64,000 nucleotides of DNA, taken from contig NZ_MSXV01000011.1 of assembly GCF_001945395.1 (NCBI RefSeq), positions 113,708 to 177,707 on the forward strand, in the 5' to 3' direction. The translations under genes and the position numbers were made by a program. The stretch is from Pseudomonas sp. PA15(2017). Lineage in GTDB: Bacteria > Pseudomonadota > Gammaproteobacteria > Pseudomonadales > Pseudomonadaceae. The notes under the pieces were generated by a model. That model did not search any database, was not told the DNA's origin, and was given only the letters and a program-made list of their open reading frames with translations. This document shows, one piece after another, positions 46,752 through 59,554 of this stretch. Every line of letters starts with the position of its first letter. The first letter of the stretch is position 1.

Positions 46752-47081
46752 TCAGGGCGCCTTGCAGCCGCGCCCGAGCAAATCGTCATTGGCGGTGCGG
46801 TAGACCAGACCTTCTTCACCCTTGGCATGGAAGGACAGCGTGCCGTCGCTGTACAGCTCACCGGAGCCGGACGGCTCCAGGCTCAGTCGGTGAACGATAT
46901 CGCTGCCGCCCATGCGCAGATCGACCTGTTCGTGAGCCGGGTCGGCGTAACGCCAGAACACCTCGGCCTGGCTGTCACAGACCCAGCGGTTCCATTGTTG
47001 GCTATCGGCGTAGTCCTTGCCGGCACAACCGGCCAACATGGCCAACCCAAGCAATGCAGCAGCGTATTTATAACGGTTCAT
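46752..47081 (-). CDS. MliC/PliC-like lysozyme-inhibitor lipoprotein
   Basis: 109 aa. Lipobox MLAGC with Cys19; Ala at +2 suggests outer-membrane sorting. After it, WVCDSQAEVFWRY, a beta-barrel and SGSGELYSDGTLSFHAKGEE followed by a terminal Cys (LGRGCKAP) give the MliC pattern of conserved Ser, Lys and a disulfide. MliC-type proteins block host C-type lysozyme at the cell surface. The otherwise usual Trp before the AKG is Phe here. AAGGAG precedes the start. Function inferred from pattern only. Confidence 0.78.
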   Translation of the reverse strand: MNRYKYAAALLGLAMLAGCAGKDYADSQQWNRWVCDSQAEVFWRYADPAHEQVDLRMGGSDIVHRLSLEPSGSGELYSDGTLSFHAKGEEGLVYRTANDDLLGRGCKAP

Positions 47082-47096
47082 CGCAATCTCCTTGCC

Positions 47097-47291
47097 TTAG
47101 CAGTTCTGTTCGCCTACAGGCGGCGTCGAGTCACCTGTGCTCTGTCCTTCGATGCGCTGATCTTCGCGCGTGGTCGGCAGATCGATCTCCGCCGGGCTCA
47201 AGACACGGCAAGCGTCGTCGCGTGGCGATCCGCCACCTGCGCATCCGCCAAGAACCACACACATCATCAGTACCACGGCCGCGTTACGCAT
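47097..47291 (-). CDS. Very small putative lipoprotein
   Basis: 64 aa from MRNAAVVLMMCVVLGGC; AAGGAG 7 nt from the ATG. Lipobox VLGGC with Cys17, then a 47-residue polar tail with two more cysteines (DDACRV and the terminal EQNC), which could form a disulfide. No family recognised. Sits 15 nt before the MliC-like gene, so the two are probably co-expressed. Confidence 0.72.
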   Translation of the reverse strand: MRNAAVVLMMCVVLGGCAGGGSPRDDACRVLSPAEIDLPTTREDQRIEGQSTGDSTPPVGEQNC

Positions 47292-47404
47292 AGGGGTCAC
47301 TCCTTGCTGGCTGATTTCCATACAAGGGTAATGACCACCGCGGCCCGCCAAGGTTTAGGGTCTGTACCAAATGGCCCGCACCGACCCCCACCGTCTGCAG
47401 TCAA

Positions 47405-48574
47405 TTACTCGGCTGCACGCTTGTGCAGGATTTCCACTGCCGGCAGTACCTTGCCCTCGACGAACTCGAGGAAAGCGCCGCCGCCGGTGGAGATATAGGA
47501 GATGCGCGAGGCGACGTCGTACTTGTCGATGGCCGCCAGGGTATCGCCGCCGCCAGCGATGGAGAACGCCGGGCTTTCGGCAATGGCCAGGGCCAGGGCC
47601 TTGGTGCCTTCACCGAACTGATCGAACTCGAACACGCCGACCGGGCCGTTCCACAGGATGGTCTTCGACGCTTTCAACAATTCGGCGAACTGCTTGGCGG
47701 TTTGCGGGCCGATGTCGAGAATCATGTCGTCGTCGGCCACCTCGGCGACCGCCTTGACGGTTGCGGCGGCGGACTCGGAGAACTCCTTGGCGACCACCAC
47801 GTCGACCGGCAGCGGCACGTTGACCTTGGCGGCGATGGCCTTGGCAGTGTCGACCAGGTCAGCCTCGTACAGCGACTTGCCGACCGGAAAACCGGCCGCG
47901 GCCAGGAAGGTGTTGGCGATGCCACCACCGACGATCAGCTGATCGCAGATGCCGCTCAGGCTGTTCAACACGTCCAACTTGGTCGACACCTTGGAGCCGG
48001 CGACGATTGCCGCCATCGGCTTGGCCGGCGCGCCCAGGGCCTTGCCCAACGCATCCAGCTCGGCGGCCAGCAGCGGACCGGCCGCGGCGACCTTGGCGAA
48101 CTTGGCAACGCCGTGGGTCGAGCCCTCGGCGCGGTGGGCAGTGCCGAAGGCGTCCATCACGAACACGTCGCACAGGGCGGCGTATTGCTGGGCCAGCTCG
48201 TCGGCGTTCTTCTTTTCGCCCTTGTTGAAACGAACGTTCTCGAACAGCACCAGCTCACCGGCCTTCAGTTCGACACCGTTCAGGTAGTCCTTGATCAGCG
48301 GTACCTCGCGGCCCAGGGCCTTGCTCAGGTAGGCAGCCACCGGCGCCAGGCTGTTCTCTTCGCTGAACTCGCCTTCGGTCGGGCGGCCCAGGTGCGAGCA
48401 AACCATTACCGCGGCGCCTTTTTCCAGGGCCTGCTTGATGGTCGGCAGCGCGGCGAGAATGCGCGCATCACTCTTCACAACGCCGTCCTTGACCGGCACG
48501 TTGAGGTCTTCACGGATCAGCACGCGCTTACCTTGCAGATCAAGGTCGGCCATTTTCGCGATGTTCAGGGTCAT
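47405..48574 (-). CDS. pgk: Phosphoglycerate kinase
   Basis: 389 aa. N-domain with [19 protein letters not shown] and [13 protein letters not shown] (3-phosphoglycerate site), C-domain with [30 protein letters not shown] and GGGDTLAAI (nucleotide site). AAGGA upstream of the ATG. Interconverts 1,3-bisphosphoglycerate and 3-phosphoglycerate. Starts 4 nt after epd ends; 113 nt separate it from the lipoprotein genes. Confidence 0.97.
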   Translation of the reverse strand: MTLNIAKMADLDLQGKRVLIREDLNVPVKDGVVKSDARILAALPTIKQALEKGAAVMVCSHLGRPTEGEFSEENSLAPVAAYLSKALGREVPLIKDYLNGVELKAGELVLFENVRFNKGEKKNADELAQQYAALCDVFVMDAFGTAHRAEGSTHGVAKFAKVAAAGPLLAAELDALGKALGAPAKPMAAIVAGSKVSTKLDVLNSLSGICDQLIVGGGIANTFLAAAGFPVGKSLYEADLVDTAKAIAAKVNVPLPVDVVVAKEFSESAAATVKAVAEVADDDMILDIGPQTAKQFAELLKASKTILWNGPVGVFEFDQFGEGTKALALAIAESPAFSIAGGGDTLAAIDKYDVASRISYISTGGGAFLEFVEGKVLPAVEILHKRAAE

Positions 48575-48578
48575 TGAA

Positions 48579-49643
48579 TCAGTCCTTAACAGGGGCTGGT
48601 GATAGGTGAGCGGCGGCATCCAGATAATGCACGGCCATGTCGAGCATACGATTGGCGAAGCCCCATTCGTTGTCGAACCAGGCCAGCAGGTTGACCAGGC
48701 GAGGCCCGGAAACCCGTGTCTGACTGCCGTCGACGATGGCCGAATGGGGATCATGATTGAAGTCGCAACTGGCGTGCGGCAATTCAGTGTACGCCAGCAG
48801 GCCCTGCAATGGCCCCTGTTCGGCGGCCTGGCGCAGGATCCGGTTGATCTCCTCGGCACTGGTGTCGCGGGCGGTCTGCAAGGTGATATCCAGGCAGGAC
48901 ACGTTGACCGTCGGCACCCGAATGGCTTTGGCCTGGATTCGCCCGGCAAGTTCCGGGAGCAACCGCTCGATGCCCCGCGCGAGGCCCGTGGACACCGGAA
49001 TCACCGACTGGAAGGCCGAGCGCGTACGGCGCAGGTCCTCGTCGTGATAGGCATCGATCACCGGCTGGTCGTTCATCGCCGAGTGGATGGTGGTGATGGA
49101 GACGTACTCCAGCCCCACCGCCTCGTCGAGCAGCTTGAGCAGCGGCACCCCGCAGTTGGTGGTACAGGATGCGTTGGAGACCAGGCGCTCGCTGCCCGTC
49201 AGGCACTGCTGATTGACGCCGTACACCACCGTGGCGTCGACATCGCTCTCACTGGCCATCGGCTGCGACAGCAGCACCCGCGGCGCGCCTGCACGCACGA
49301 AGCGCTCGGCCTGCTCGCGCGTGGTGTACTGGCCGGAGCATTCGAGCAACAGATCGATATCCAGCGCACGCCAGTCGACGCTCTCGGGTTCGCGCAGGCG
49401 CAGCACCTTGAGCGGTTTGCCGTTGATATGCAGATGGTCCCCGGCGACTTTCACCTCGCCGGGGAAACGCCCGTGGGTGGAGTCGAAACGGGTCAGGTAT
49501 TCGATGCTGGCCTGGTCGGCCAGGTCGTTGAGCGCGACGATTTCCAGCCGAGCCTCGCCTGCCCGCTCATGCAGCGCACGCAAAACGCAACGACCGATAC
49601 GGCCATAGCCGTTCAGGGCAACGCGGTAGGTACGATAGGACAT
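48579..49643 (-). CDS. epd: Erythrose-4-phosphate dehydrogenase (GapB-like)
   Basis: 354 aa, GAPDH superfamily. NAD-binding [14 protein letters not shown], catalytic cysteine in SNASCTTNC, general-base His in [10 protein letters not shown], and [14 protein letters not shown]. The STHGRF and [13 protein letters not shown] segments favour Epd over glycolytic GapA. Makes 4-phosphoerythronate for pyridoxal phosphate synthesis. In the tkt-epd-pgk order of pseudomonads. Directly upstream of pgk. Confidence 0.9.
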   Translation of the reverse strand: MSYRTYRVALNGYGRIGRCVLRALHERAGEARLEIVALNDLADQASIEYLTRFDSTHGRFPGEVKVAGDHLHINGKPLKVLRLREPESVDWRALDIDLLLECSGQYTTREQAERFVRAGAPRVLLSQPMASESDVDATVVYGVNQQCLTGSERLVSNASCTTNCGVPLLKLLDEAVGLEYVSITTIHSAMNDQPVIDAYHDEDLRRTRSAFQSVIPVSTGLARGIERLLPELAGRIQAKAIRVPTVNVSCLDITLQTARDTSAEEINRILRQAAEQGPLQGLLAYTELPHASCDFNHDPHSAIVDGSQTRVSGPRLVNLLAWFDNEWGFANRMLDMAVHYLDAAAHLSPAPVKD

Positions 49644-49663
49644 CGGCTATCTCGGATGAACCC

Positions 49664-49754
49664 GTAGGGTGGATCACGCTTTACCGATCCACCGGGCGCT
49701 GTAACGATGGATGAGAGGAGCGTCGGTCGCGCGCTCCGATCCACCGTTACAGCG
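49664..49754. repeat. Compound inverted repeats between tkt and epd
   Basis: GGTGGATC/GATCCACC (49668-49675 with 49686-49693) and a larger stem CGCTGTAACGATGGAT (49697-49712) with ATCCACCGTTACAGCG (49739-49754), matching at 15 of 16 positions and enclosing GGAGCG/CGCTCC. The GGTGGATC unit appears three times in total, a form seen in dispersed Pseudomonas repeats. It fills nearly all of the tkt-epd gap. Confidence 0.85.
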
Positions 49755-49764
49755 TCGTTCTCAC

Positions 49765-51765
49765 TTAAGCGTCGAGCAGCTCTTCGGCGGTGCCGATGAT
49801 GTTCTCGACGGTGAACCCGAAGTGCTCGAACAGCTGGCCGGCGGGCGCCGACTCACCGTAGCTTTCCATGCCGATCACGCGGCCTTCGAGGCCGACGTAC
49901 TTGTACCAGAAGTCCGCATGGGCAGCTTCGATGGCGATCCGCGCGGTGACCTCCAGCGGCAGTACCGACTGCTTGTAGCCAGCGTCCTGCTGGTCGAAGA
50001 CGTTGGTCGACGGCATCGACACCACGCGAACCTTGCGGCCCTGCTCGGTCAGCTTGTCAGCCGCCTGAATGGCCAGGCCGACTTCCGAACCGGTGGCGAT
50101 CAGAATCAGCTCAGGCTCGCCGGCGCAGTCCTTGAGCACGTAGCCGCCACGGCTGATGGCCGCTTCGGTTTCATGGTCGCGCAGGTTATGCGGCAGGTTC
50201 TGGCGCGAGAAGATCAGCGCGCTCGGGCCGTCCTTGCGCTCGACCGAGTGTTTCCAGGCCACCGCGGCTTCGACGGTATCCGCCGGTCGCCAGGTGTCCA
50301 GGTTCGGCGTGGTGCGCAGGCTGGTCAGTTGCTCGACCGGCTGGTGGGTCGGGCCGTCTTCACCGAGGCCGATGGAGTCGTGGGTGAACACGTAGAGCAC
50401 GCGCAGCTTCATCAGCGCCGACATGCGCACCGCGTTGCGGGCGTACTCCATGAACATCAGGAAGGTCGCGCCGTAAGGGATCAGACCACCGTGCAGGGCG
50501 ACGCCGTTCATGATCGCGCTCATGCCGAACTCGCGCACGCCGTAGTACATGTAGTTACCCGAAGCATCTTCGGCGACTACCGGCTTGCAGCCCTTCCACA
50601 GGGTCAGGTTGGAACCGGCGAGGTCCGCCGAGCCGCCGAGCAGCTCCGGCAGCAGCGGGCCGAAGGCATTCAGGCAGTTCTGGCTGGCCTTGCGGCTGGC
50701 GATGGTTTCGCCCTTCTCGGCCACGCCGCGGATGAACGCGCTGGCCTTTTCGGAGAAGTCGGCCGGCAGCTCGCCTGCCATGCGGCGCACGAATTCGTTG
50801 GCCAGTTCTGGATGGGCCGCGGAGTAGGCGGCGAAGCGCTGATCCCACTCGGCTTCGGCAGCCAGGCCGGCTTCCTTGGCATTCCACTCGGCGTAGATAT
50901 CGGCCGGGACTTCGAACGGTGCGTGGTTCCAGTTCAGGGCGGCGCGGGTCAGGGCGATTTCGTCGTGACCCAGGGCGGCGCCGTGGGACTCTTCCTTGCC
51001 CTGTTTGTTCGGCGAGCCAAAACCGATGATGGTCTTGCAGCAGATCAGCGTCGGACGATCGCTGGACTTGCGTGCGGTGTCGATGGCCATCTTGATTTCT
51101 TCGGCATCGTGGCCGTCGACATTACGGATCACCTGCCAGCCGTAAGCTTCGAAGCGCGCCGGGGTGTCATCGGTGAACCAGCCGTGAACCTCGCCATCGA
51201 TGGAGATGCCGTTGTCGTCGTAAAAGGCGATCAGCTTGCCCAGGCCCAGGGTGCCGGCGAGGGAGCAGACTTCATGGCTGATGCCTTCCATCATGCAGCC
51301 GTCGCCGAGGAACGCGTAGGTATGGTGATCGACGATGTTGTGGCCTTCGCGGTTGAACTGCGCCGCCATGATCTTTTCCGCCAGGGCGAAGCCCACGGCG
51401 TTGGCGATACCCTGGCCGAGCGGGCCGGTGGTGGTCTCGACACCTGGTGCATAGCCGTATTCCGGGTGGCCCGGCGTCTTGCTGTGCAATTGGCGAAAGT
51501 TCTTCAGGTCGTCGATGGACAGGTCGTAGCCGGTCAGGTGCAGCAGCGAGTAGATCAGCATCGAGCCATGACCGTTGGACAGCACGAAACGGTCACGGTC
51601 GGCGAAATTCGGGTTGGCCGGATTGTGCTTCAGGTAGTCACGCCACAGCACTTCGGCGATATCCGCCATCCCCATGGGGGCACCGGGGTGGCCGCTGTTG
51701 GCTTTTTGCACGGCATCCATGCTCAGGGCACGAATGGCATTGGCACGCTCACGACGGCTGGGCAT
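49765..51765 (-). CDS. tkt: Transketolase
   Basis: 666 aa from [15 protein letters not shown] with AGGAGA 7 nt upstream. Thiamine-diphosphate motif [12 protein letters not shown]...NG, pyrimidine domain with [17 protein letters not shown], catalytic histidines in [15 protein letters not shown] and HGWF, and C-domain LIATGSEV. Links the pentose phosphate pathway to glycolysis and supplies erythrose-4-phosphate to Epd. Divergent from the ArsR/methyltransferase gene across 239 bp. Confidence 0.97.
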   Translation of the reverse strand: MPSRRERANAIRALSMDAVQKANSGHPGAPMGMADIAEVLWRDYLKHNPANPNFADRDRFVLSNGHGSMLIYSLLHLTGYDLSIDDLKNFRQLHSKTPGHPEYGYAPGVETTTGPLGQGIANAVGFALAEKIMAAQFNREGHNIVDHHTYAFLGDGCMMEGISHEVCSLAGTLGLGKLIAFYDDNGISIDGEVHGWFTDDTPARFEAYGWQVIRNVDGHDAEEIKMAIDTARKSSDRPTLICCKTIIGFGSPNKQGKEESHGAALGHDEIALTRAALNWNHAPFEVPADIYAEWNAKEAGLAAEAEWDQRFAAYSAAHPELANEFVRRMAGELPADFSEKASAFIRGVAEKGETIASRKASQNCLNAFGPLLPELLGGSADLAGSNLTLWKGCKPVVAEDASGNYMYYGVREFGMSAIMNGVALHGGLIPYGATFLMFMEYARNAVRMSALMKLRVLYVFTHDSIGLGEDGPTHQPVEQLTSLRTTPNLDTWRPADTVEAAVAWKHSVERKDGPSALIFSRQNLPHNLRDHETEAAISRGGYVLKDCAGEPELILIATGSEVGLAIQAADKLTEQGRKVRVVSMPSTNVFDQQDAGYKQSVLPLEVTARIAIEAAHADFWYKYVGLEGRVIGMESYGESAPAGQLFEHFGFTVENIIGTAEELLDA

Positions 51766-51933
51766 CGCTGAATCTCCTGCGGGGTGACTGCCGAAGCAGC
51801 TTGGACGAAAAAGGCGCCCATTTTCGCCCAGCGAGCACCATCGGGGCAATGACAGATGGTCTGTCCGCGACGATATTGCAGCGCTTTTTATCCATGGCGG
51901 CGCCTGCGCCACGCAAAAAGCCGCCGGGAACAC

Positions 51934-51973
51934 AGCAACCGCAATATCAAAACTTTTTGATATTGCGGTTGCT
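51934..51973. promoter_or_regulatory. Perfect 40-bp palindrome upstream of the regulator-metK operon
   Basis: Arms AGCAACCGCAATATCAAAA (51934-51952) and TTTTGATATTGCGGTTGCT (51955-51973) are a perfect 19-bp inverted repeat around CT, ending 31 bp before the regulator start. Length and symmetry suggest an operator for the ArsR-type product itself. As RNA it would also form a strong stem next to the ribosome site. Confidence 0.75.
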
Positions 51974-52004
51974 GGCTGAAAAACGACCGACTAGACTGCG
52001 CGCC

Positions 52005-53029
52005 ATGACCCTGCGCGCGCCCTCACTCGATTTCGAGCCCACCGACCTGCTGTCCGCCCTGTGCAAGGCCGCGGGCGACGGCTTGCGCCTCAACGTCCTG
52101 CGTGCGCTGAGCAACGACTCGTTTGGCGTGCTGGAGCTGGCGCAGATATTCGCCATCGGCCAGTCGGGCATGAGCCATCACCTCAAGGTGCTGGCCCAGG
52201 CCGGCCTGGTGGCGACACGCCGGGAAGGCAACGCGATTTTCTATCGCCGCGCCCTCGCCCATGTCGAAAGCCCCGGCGGCGCCTTGCATGCAGCGCTGCT
52301 GCAGGAAGTCGACAACCTGGAACTGCCCGCCGAAGTGCGCCAGCGCGTGGCCCAGGTGCATCAGCAGCGGGCCGCTGCCAGCCGCGATTTCTTCGCCCGC
52401 AGCGCCGAGCGCTTCCAGGCTCAGCAAGATCTGATCGCCGGCCTGCCACAGTACCGCGACAGCGTCGTGGCGCTGCTCGACTCGCTGGACTTGCCGGCCC
52501 ATGCCAGCGCGCTGGAAATCGGCCCTGGCGATGGCGGCTTCCTGCCGGAGCTGGCGCGCCGCTTCAGCCGTGTGACCGCTCTGGACAACAGCGCGGCGAT
52601 GCTCGAACTCGCTCGCCAGCGCTGCCAGCAAGAGGGCCTGGACAACGTGCAGCTGCACCTGGCCGATGCCCTGCAGGACGCCTACCCCGGCGCCGACTGC
52701 GTGGTGCTGAACATGGTGCTGCATCACTTCGCTGCGCCGGCCCAGGCCCTGTGCAAACTGGCCGAACAGGTGAACCCGGGCGGCAGCCTGCTGATCACTG
52801 AACTGTGCAGCCACGGTCAGAGCTGGGCCCGCGACACCTGCGGCGATCTCTGGCTAGGCTTCGAACAGGACGATCTCGCCCACTGGGCAATCGCCGCCGG
52901 CCTGACGCCAGGCGAAAGCCTGTATGTCGGCCTGCGCAATGGTTTTCAAATTCAGGTGCGGCATTTCCAGCGCACCCTTCCACTCACGCACGTGGCCGAG
53001 AGGCCCTCACTCGCCAGGACAACCGATAG

Positions 53030-53033
<4 letters not shown>
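52005..53033 (+). CDS. ArsR-family regulator fused to SAM-dependent methyltransferase-like domain (SahR-like)
   Basis: 342 aa from [17 protein letters not shown]-terminal winged HTH (residues ~12-90, with [25 protein letters not shown] shortened to [17 protein letters not shown]) lacks the metal-binding cysteines of ArsR, and a class I methyltransferase fold follows (motif [13 protein letters not shown] near 170, [21 protein letters not shown]). Fused forms of this kind are known as regulators of methionine/SAM-cycle genes (SahR in Proteobacteria), responding to SAH. It overlaps metK by 4 nt (ATGA) and has a perfect palindrome in front, so autoregulation together with metK is likely. Whether the domain still methylates is unknown. 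Confidence 0.8.
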
Positions 53034-54220
<1,187 letters not shown>

Positions 54221-54237
54221 GCCCTTACGCAGCAGCC

Positions 54238-54269
54238 AAGGCCCCGCCAGATTCTGGCGGGGCCTTTTT
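54238..54269 (+). terminator. Terminator of metK
   Basis: AAGGCCCCGCCAG (54238-54250) pairs with CTGGCGGGGCCTT (54254-54266), 3-nt loop, followed by TTT. Strong intrinsic terminator. Confidence 0.92.
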
Positions 54270-54316
54270 GTTTCACAGGCACCAGTCGATTTGCCGCGAC
54301 CAGGATCGACATCTAG

Positions 54317-56059
<1,743 letters not shown>

Positions 56060-56132
56060 CGGCGAAAGCGCTGGCTGACCGACACCGCCAGCCTTGCCAT
56101 GGGGCGTCGATCAGCAGCGGGTGAACACGGGC

Positions 56133-56522
56133 TCAATCCTTGAATTGATCCTTGATGTAAGTGATTTCGGTCTTGCCATGGGGCGCCGGCTGACCGTTCT
56201 CGCCAAGGTTCACGAAGACCATCTTGTCGATGGTCAGGATGCTCTTGCGGGTGATCTTGTTACGCACTTCGCAGCGCAGGGTGATCGAGGTGCGGCCGAA
56301 ATCGGTGGCAGTGATGCCCAGTTCGATGATGTCGCTCTGCCGCGCCGAGGACACGAAGTTGATCTCGGAAATCAGCTTGGTTACCACCCGCTGGCTGCCC
56401 AGCTGGATGATGGCGTAAATCGCCGCCTCCTCGTCGATCCACTTGAGCAGGCTGCCACCGAACAGCGTGCCGTTGGGGTTGAGGTCTTCTGGCTTTACCC
56501 ACTTGCGTGTATGAAAGTTCAT
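56133..56522 (-). CDS. Hotdog-fold acyl-CoA thioesterase (YciA-like)
   Basis: 129 aa from MNFHTRKWVKPEDLN; AGGAGG immediately upstream settles this start. Hotdog motif NPNGTLFGGSLLKWIDEEAA with catalytic-type Asp/Glu, then VVTKLISEINFVSSARQ and GRTSITLRCEV. Hydrolyses acyl-CoAs in the cytoplasm; chain preference unknown. Convergent with ligB and divergent from the ahcY leader. Confidence 0.9.
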   Translation of the reverse strand: MNFHTRKWVKPEDLNPNGTLFGGSLLKWIDEEAAIYAIIQLGSQRVVTKLISEINFVSSARQSDIIELGITATDFGRTSITLRCEVRNKITRKSILTIDKMVFVNLGENGQPAPHGKTEITYIKDQFKD

Positions 56523-56707
56523 GCACCCTCCTGTCCGTCGTTCCATTGGCGGTAATGATCGCAAAGATTGGCGAGCGGATCATTGCCGCGCTATCGATAA
56601 TGGTTATCGACACAAGCTATCAGGCCAGGTTCGGCAAGGTGGGTGGCGAACGTGCGCCACGCCTGTCGGCATCCGCCGAGAAACGCCGATAGCCGCGATG
56701 GAAAGCC

Positions 56708-56736
56708 TTGGGCTCGCGCGCCGGCACGGCTATAAT
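56708..56736 (+). promoter_or_regulatory. Sigma-70 promoter of ahcY
   Basis: TTGGGC (56708-56713), 17-bp spacer, perfect TATAAT (56731-56736). Start expected near 56743, just before a hairpin ACGCCCGG/CCGGGCGT (56750-56757 with 56763-56770) and the SAH riboswitch. Confidence 0.75.
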
Positions 56737-56781
56737 CGCTCAGTTACAAACGCCCGGGCCTACCGGGCGTTCCCGCCACCT

Positions 56782-56927
56782 GTCCGAGGGGCGCTGCAGC
56801 AACCTGAAAGATTTGTTTCGAATTCCCAAGCCCTGTATTCCCACAATGCTTAGGGGCAGATTCGAATCAACCTTTCAGGCTGTCAGGCTCGGATGGGGCG
56901 TTTAGCAAACGCATCAACGGCGCCCAC
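56782..56927 (+). promoter_or_regulatory. SAH riboswitch in the ahcY leader
   Basis: All helices of the S-adenosylhomocysteine riboswitch can be drawn: P1 CCGAG/CTCGG (56784-56788 with 56888-56892), P2 CCTGAAAG/CTTTCAGG (56803-56810 with 56872-56879), P4 hairpin GCGTTT/AAACGC (56898-56903 with 56907-56912) and the pseudoknot GGGCGC/GCGCCC (56789-56794 with 56920-56925). Core sequences GGGGCGCTGCAGC, CAGGCTCGGATGGGG and CATCAACGGCGCCC match the known class. This class turns expression on when SAH accumulates. It ends 86 nt before the ahcY start. Confidence 0.94.
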
Positions 56928-57013
56928 TCGACAATCGTGTGACACCTGCGCGTCATCCGACGCTGGCAAGGTTGCACCTGTCGACAGCAGACAACCTAAT
57001 GGAGAGTTACTGC

Positions 57014-58408
57014 ATGAGCGCTGCTTTCAACGACTACAAGGTCGCCGACATTTCCCTGGCCGACTGGGGCCGCCGCGAGCTGATCATCGCCGAGTCCGAG
57101 ATGCCGGCACTGATGGGCCTGCGCCGCAAGTACGCCGCCAGCCAGCCGCTCAAGGGCGCCAGGATCCTCGGCTGCATCCACATGACCATCCAGACCGGCG
57201 TGCTGATCGAGACGCTGACCGCCCTGGGCGCCGAAGTGCGCTGGTCGTCCTGCAACATCTTCTCCACCCAGGATCAGGCCGCTGCCGCCATCGCCGCCGC
57301 CGGCATCCCGGTATTCGCCTGGAAAGGCGAGACCGAGCAGGAGTACGAATGGTGCATCGAGCAGACCATCCTCAAGGACGGCCAGCCGTGGGACGCCAAC
57401 ATGGTGCTGGACGACGGCGGTGACCTGACCGAGATCCTGCACAAGAAGTACCCACAGATGCTCGAGCGCATCCACGGCGTGACCGAGGAGACCACCACAG
57501 GCGTGCACCGTCTGCTCGACATGCTCAAGGCCGGCACCCTGAAAGTCCCGGCGATCAACGTCAACGACGCGGTCACCAAGAGCAAGAACGACAACAAGTA
57601 CGGCTGCCGTCACAGCCTCAACGACGCCATCAAACGCGGTACCGATCACCTGCTGTCGGGCAAGCAGGCGCTGGTCATCGGCTACGGCGACGTGGGCAAG
57701 GGCTCGGCCGCTTCGCTGCGCCAGGAAGGCATGATCGTCAAGGTTTCCGAGATCGACCCGATCTGCGCCATGCAGACCTGCATGGACGGTTACGAGCTGG
57801 TTTCGCCGTACATCGACGGCCGTAACGACGGTACCGACGCCTGCATCGACAAGGCACTGCTGGGCAAGATCGACCTGATCGTCACCACCACCGGCAACGC
57901 CAACGTCTGTGACGCCGGCATGCTCAAGGCCCTGAAGAAGCGCGCCGTGGTCTGTAACATCGGGCACTTCGACAACGAGATCGACACTGCCTTCATGCGC
58001 AAGAACTGGGCATGGGAAGAGGTCAAGCCGCAGGTGCACAAGATCCACCGCACCGGCGCTGGCAGCTTCGACGCCGCCAACGACGATTACCTGATCCTGC
58101 TGGCCGAAGGCCGCCTGGTCAACCTGGGCAATGCCACCGGCCACCCGAGCCGCATCATGGACGGCTCGTTCGCCAACCAGGTACTGGCGCAGATCTTCCT
58201 GTTCGAGCAGAAGTTCGCCGACCTCGAAGCCGAGAAGAAAGCCGAGCGCCTGACCGTCGAAGTGCTGCCCAAGAAGCTGGACGAAGAAGTCGCCCTGGAA
58301 ATGGTCAAGGGCTTCGGTGGCGTCGTCACCCAGCTGACCAAGCAGCAGGCCGACTATATCGGCGTGACTGTCGAAGGTCCGTTCAAACCGGACAGCTACC
58401 GCTACTGA
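57014..58408 (+). CDS. ahcY: S-adenosylhomocysteine hydrolase
   Basis: 464 aa from [19 protein letters not shown] with GGAGAG ~8 nt upstream. Contains [28 protein letters not shown], the NAD-binding [16 protein letters not shown] and the C-terminal KPDSYRY hallmark. Splits SAH to adenosine and homocysteine, relieving product inhibition of methyltransferases. Under the SAH riboswitch, with metF following. Confidence 0.98.
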   Translation: MSAAFNDYKVADISLADWGRRELIIAESEMPALMGLRRKYAASQPLKGARILGCIHMTIQTGVLIETLTALGAEVRWSSCNIFSTQDQAAAAIAAAGIPVFAWKGETEQEYEWCIEQTILKDGQPWDANMVLDDGGDLTEILHKKYPQMLERIHGVTEETTTGVHRLLDMLKAGTLKVPAINVNDAVTKSKNDNKYGCRHSLNDAIKRGTDHLLSGKQALVIGYGDVGKGSAASLRQEGMIVKVSEIDPICAMQTCMDGYELVSPYIDGRNDGTDACIDKALLGKIDLIVTTTGNANVCDAGMLKALKKRAVVCNIGHFDNEIDTAFMRKNWAWEEVKPQVHKIHRTGAGSFDAANDDYLILLAEGRLVNLGNATGHPSRIMDGSFANQVLAQIFLFEQKFADLEAEKKAERLTVEVLPKKLDEEVALEMVKGFGGVVTQLTKQQADYIGVTVEGPFKPDSYRY

Positions 58409-58415
58409 TAGGCGG

Positions 58416-58448
58416 TACGCGGCGCGGGCCCAAGGTCCGCGCCGCGTA
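58416..58448 (+). other. Hairpin between ahcY and metF
   Basis: TACGCGGCGCGG (58416-58427) and CCGCGCCGCGTA (58437-58448) are a perfect 12-bp inverted repeat with a 9-nt loop. There is no T-run, so it is likely a processing or partial-termination element setting metF below ahcY. Confidence 0.65.
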
Positions 58449-58464
58449 GCCCGAAGGAATCGTC

Positions 58465-59307
58465 ATGTCTCAGAAACGCCCCAACGTCAGCTTCGAGTTC
58501 TTCCCGACGAAGACCGATGCCGGACACGAGAAACTGCTGAACACCGCACGAGAGCTGGCCGGCTACAGCCCGGACTTCTTCTCCTGCACCTACGGCGCCG
58601 GTGGTTCGACCCGCGACCGTACCCTCAATACCGTGCTGCAGCTCGACAGCGAAGTGAAGGTGCCGACCGCACCGCACCTGTCGTGCGTTGGCGACAGCAA
58701 GGCTGAACTGATCGAGCTGCTCAACCTGTACAAGAGCAAGGGCATCAAGCGCATCGTCGCCCTGCGCGGCGACCTGCCGTCAGGCATGGGCATGTCCAGC
58801 GGTGAGTTGCGCCACGCCAATGACCTGGTCGAGCTGATTCGCACGGAAACCGGTGATCACTTCCATATCGAAGTGGCGGCCTACCCGGAAATGCATCCCC
58901 AGGCCCGCAATTTCGAGGACGATATCGCCAACTTCGTGCGCAAGGCCAAGGCCGGCGCCGACAGTGCGATCACCCAGTACTTCTTCAACGCCGACTGCTA
59001 CTTCTACTTCGTCGAGCGCGTACGCAAGCTGGGCGTCGATATCCCGGTAATCCCGGGCATCATGCCGATCACCAACTACAGCAAGCTGGCGCGCTTCTCC
59101 GACGCCTGCGGCGCCGAGTTGCCACGCTGGGTGCGCAAGCAACTGGAAGCCTACGGCGACGACACCCAGAGCATCCAGCGCTTCGGCGAAGAGATGATCA
59201 CCGGCCTGTGCGAACGCCTGATCGAAGGTGGTGCTCCCGGCCTGCACTTCTACACCCTCAACCAGGCCGCCCCCAGCCTGGCGGTGTGGAAAAACCTGCA
59301 GGGCTGA
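58465..59307 (+). CDS. metF: Methylenetetrahydrofolate reductase
   Basis: 280 aa. FAD-dependent TIM barrel: VSFEFFPTKTDAG with the conserved Glu, FFSCTYGAGGSTRDRT, HLSCVG, VALRGDLP, EVAAYPEMHP and QYFFNADCY. Supplies 5-methyl-THF for methionine synthesis, closing the cycle with MetK and AhcY. AAGGA before the ATG; second gene of the riboswitch-led unit; terminator follows. Confidence 0.97.
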   Translation: MSQKRPNVSFEFFPTKTDAGHEKLLNTARELAGYSPDFFSCTYGAGGSTRDRTLNTVLQLDSEVKVPTAPHLSCVGDSKAELIELLNLYKSKGIKRIVALRGDLPSGMGMSSGELRHANDLVELIRTETGDHFHIEVAAYPEMHPQARNFEDDIANFVRKAKAGADSAITQYFFNADCYFYFVERVRKLGVDIPVIPGIMPITNYSKLARFSDACGAELPRWVRKQLEAYGDDTQSIQRFGEEMITGLCERLIEGGAPGLHFYTLNQAAPSLAVWKNLQG

Positions 59308-59319
59308 TACCGGCCGCGG

Positions 59320-59353
59320 AGGCCGCGAAAGACCGAACTTTCGCGGCCTTTTT
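59320..59353 (+). terminator. Terminator of ahcY-metF
   Basis: AGGCCGCGAAAG (59320-59331) pairs with CTTTCGCGGCCT (59338-59349), 6-nt loop, followed by TTTT. Strong intrinsic terminator. Confidence 0.92.
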
Positions 59354-59554
59354 CTTTCCTAAAGGCGACGAAATCCACTGCACCAGCCAGTTGGATTAAC
59401 CTGTCAGCCGCGTACCCGTTGACCCGAAGCCCCTGCTGGTCGACAGTACAGGCGCCCGGATGCCCCAACTGGGGGCATGACTGCCGGGACGAATTCACCA
59501 ATGCGCGATCAGCCAGGATCGGCTCGAGTTGTCGCGCTACCACGGGATGCCTGC

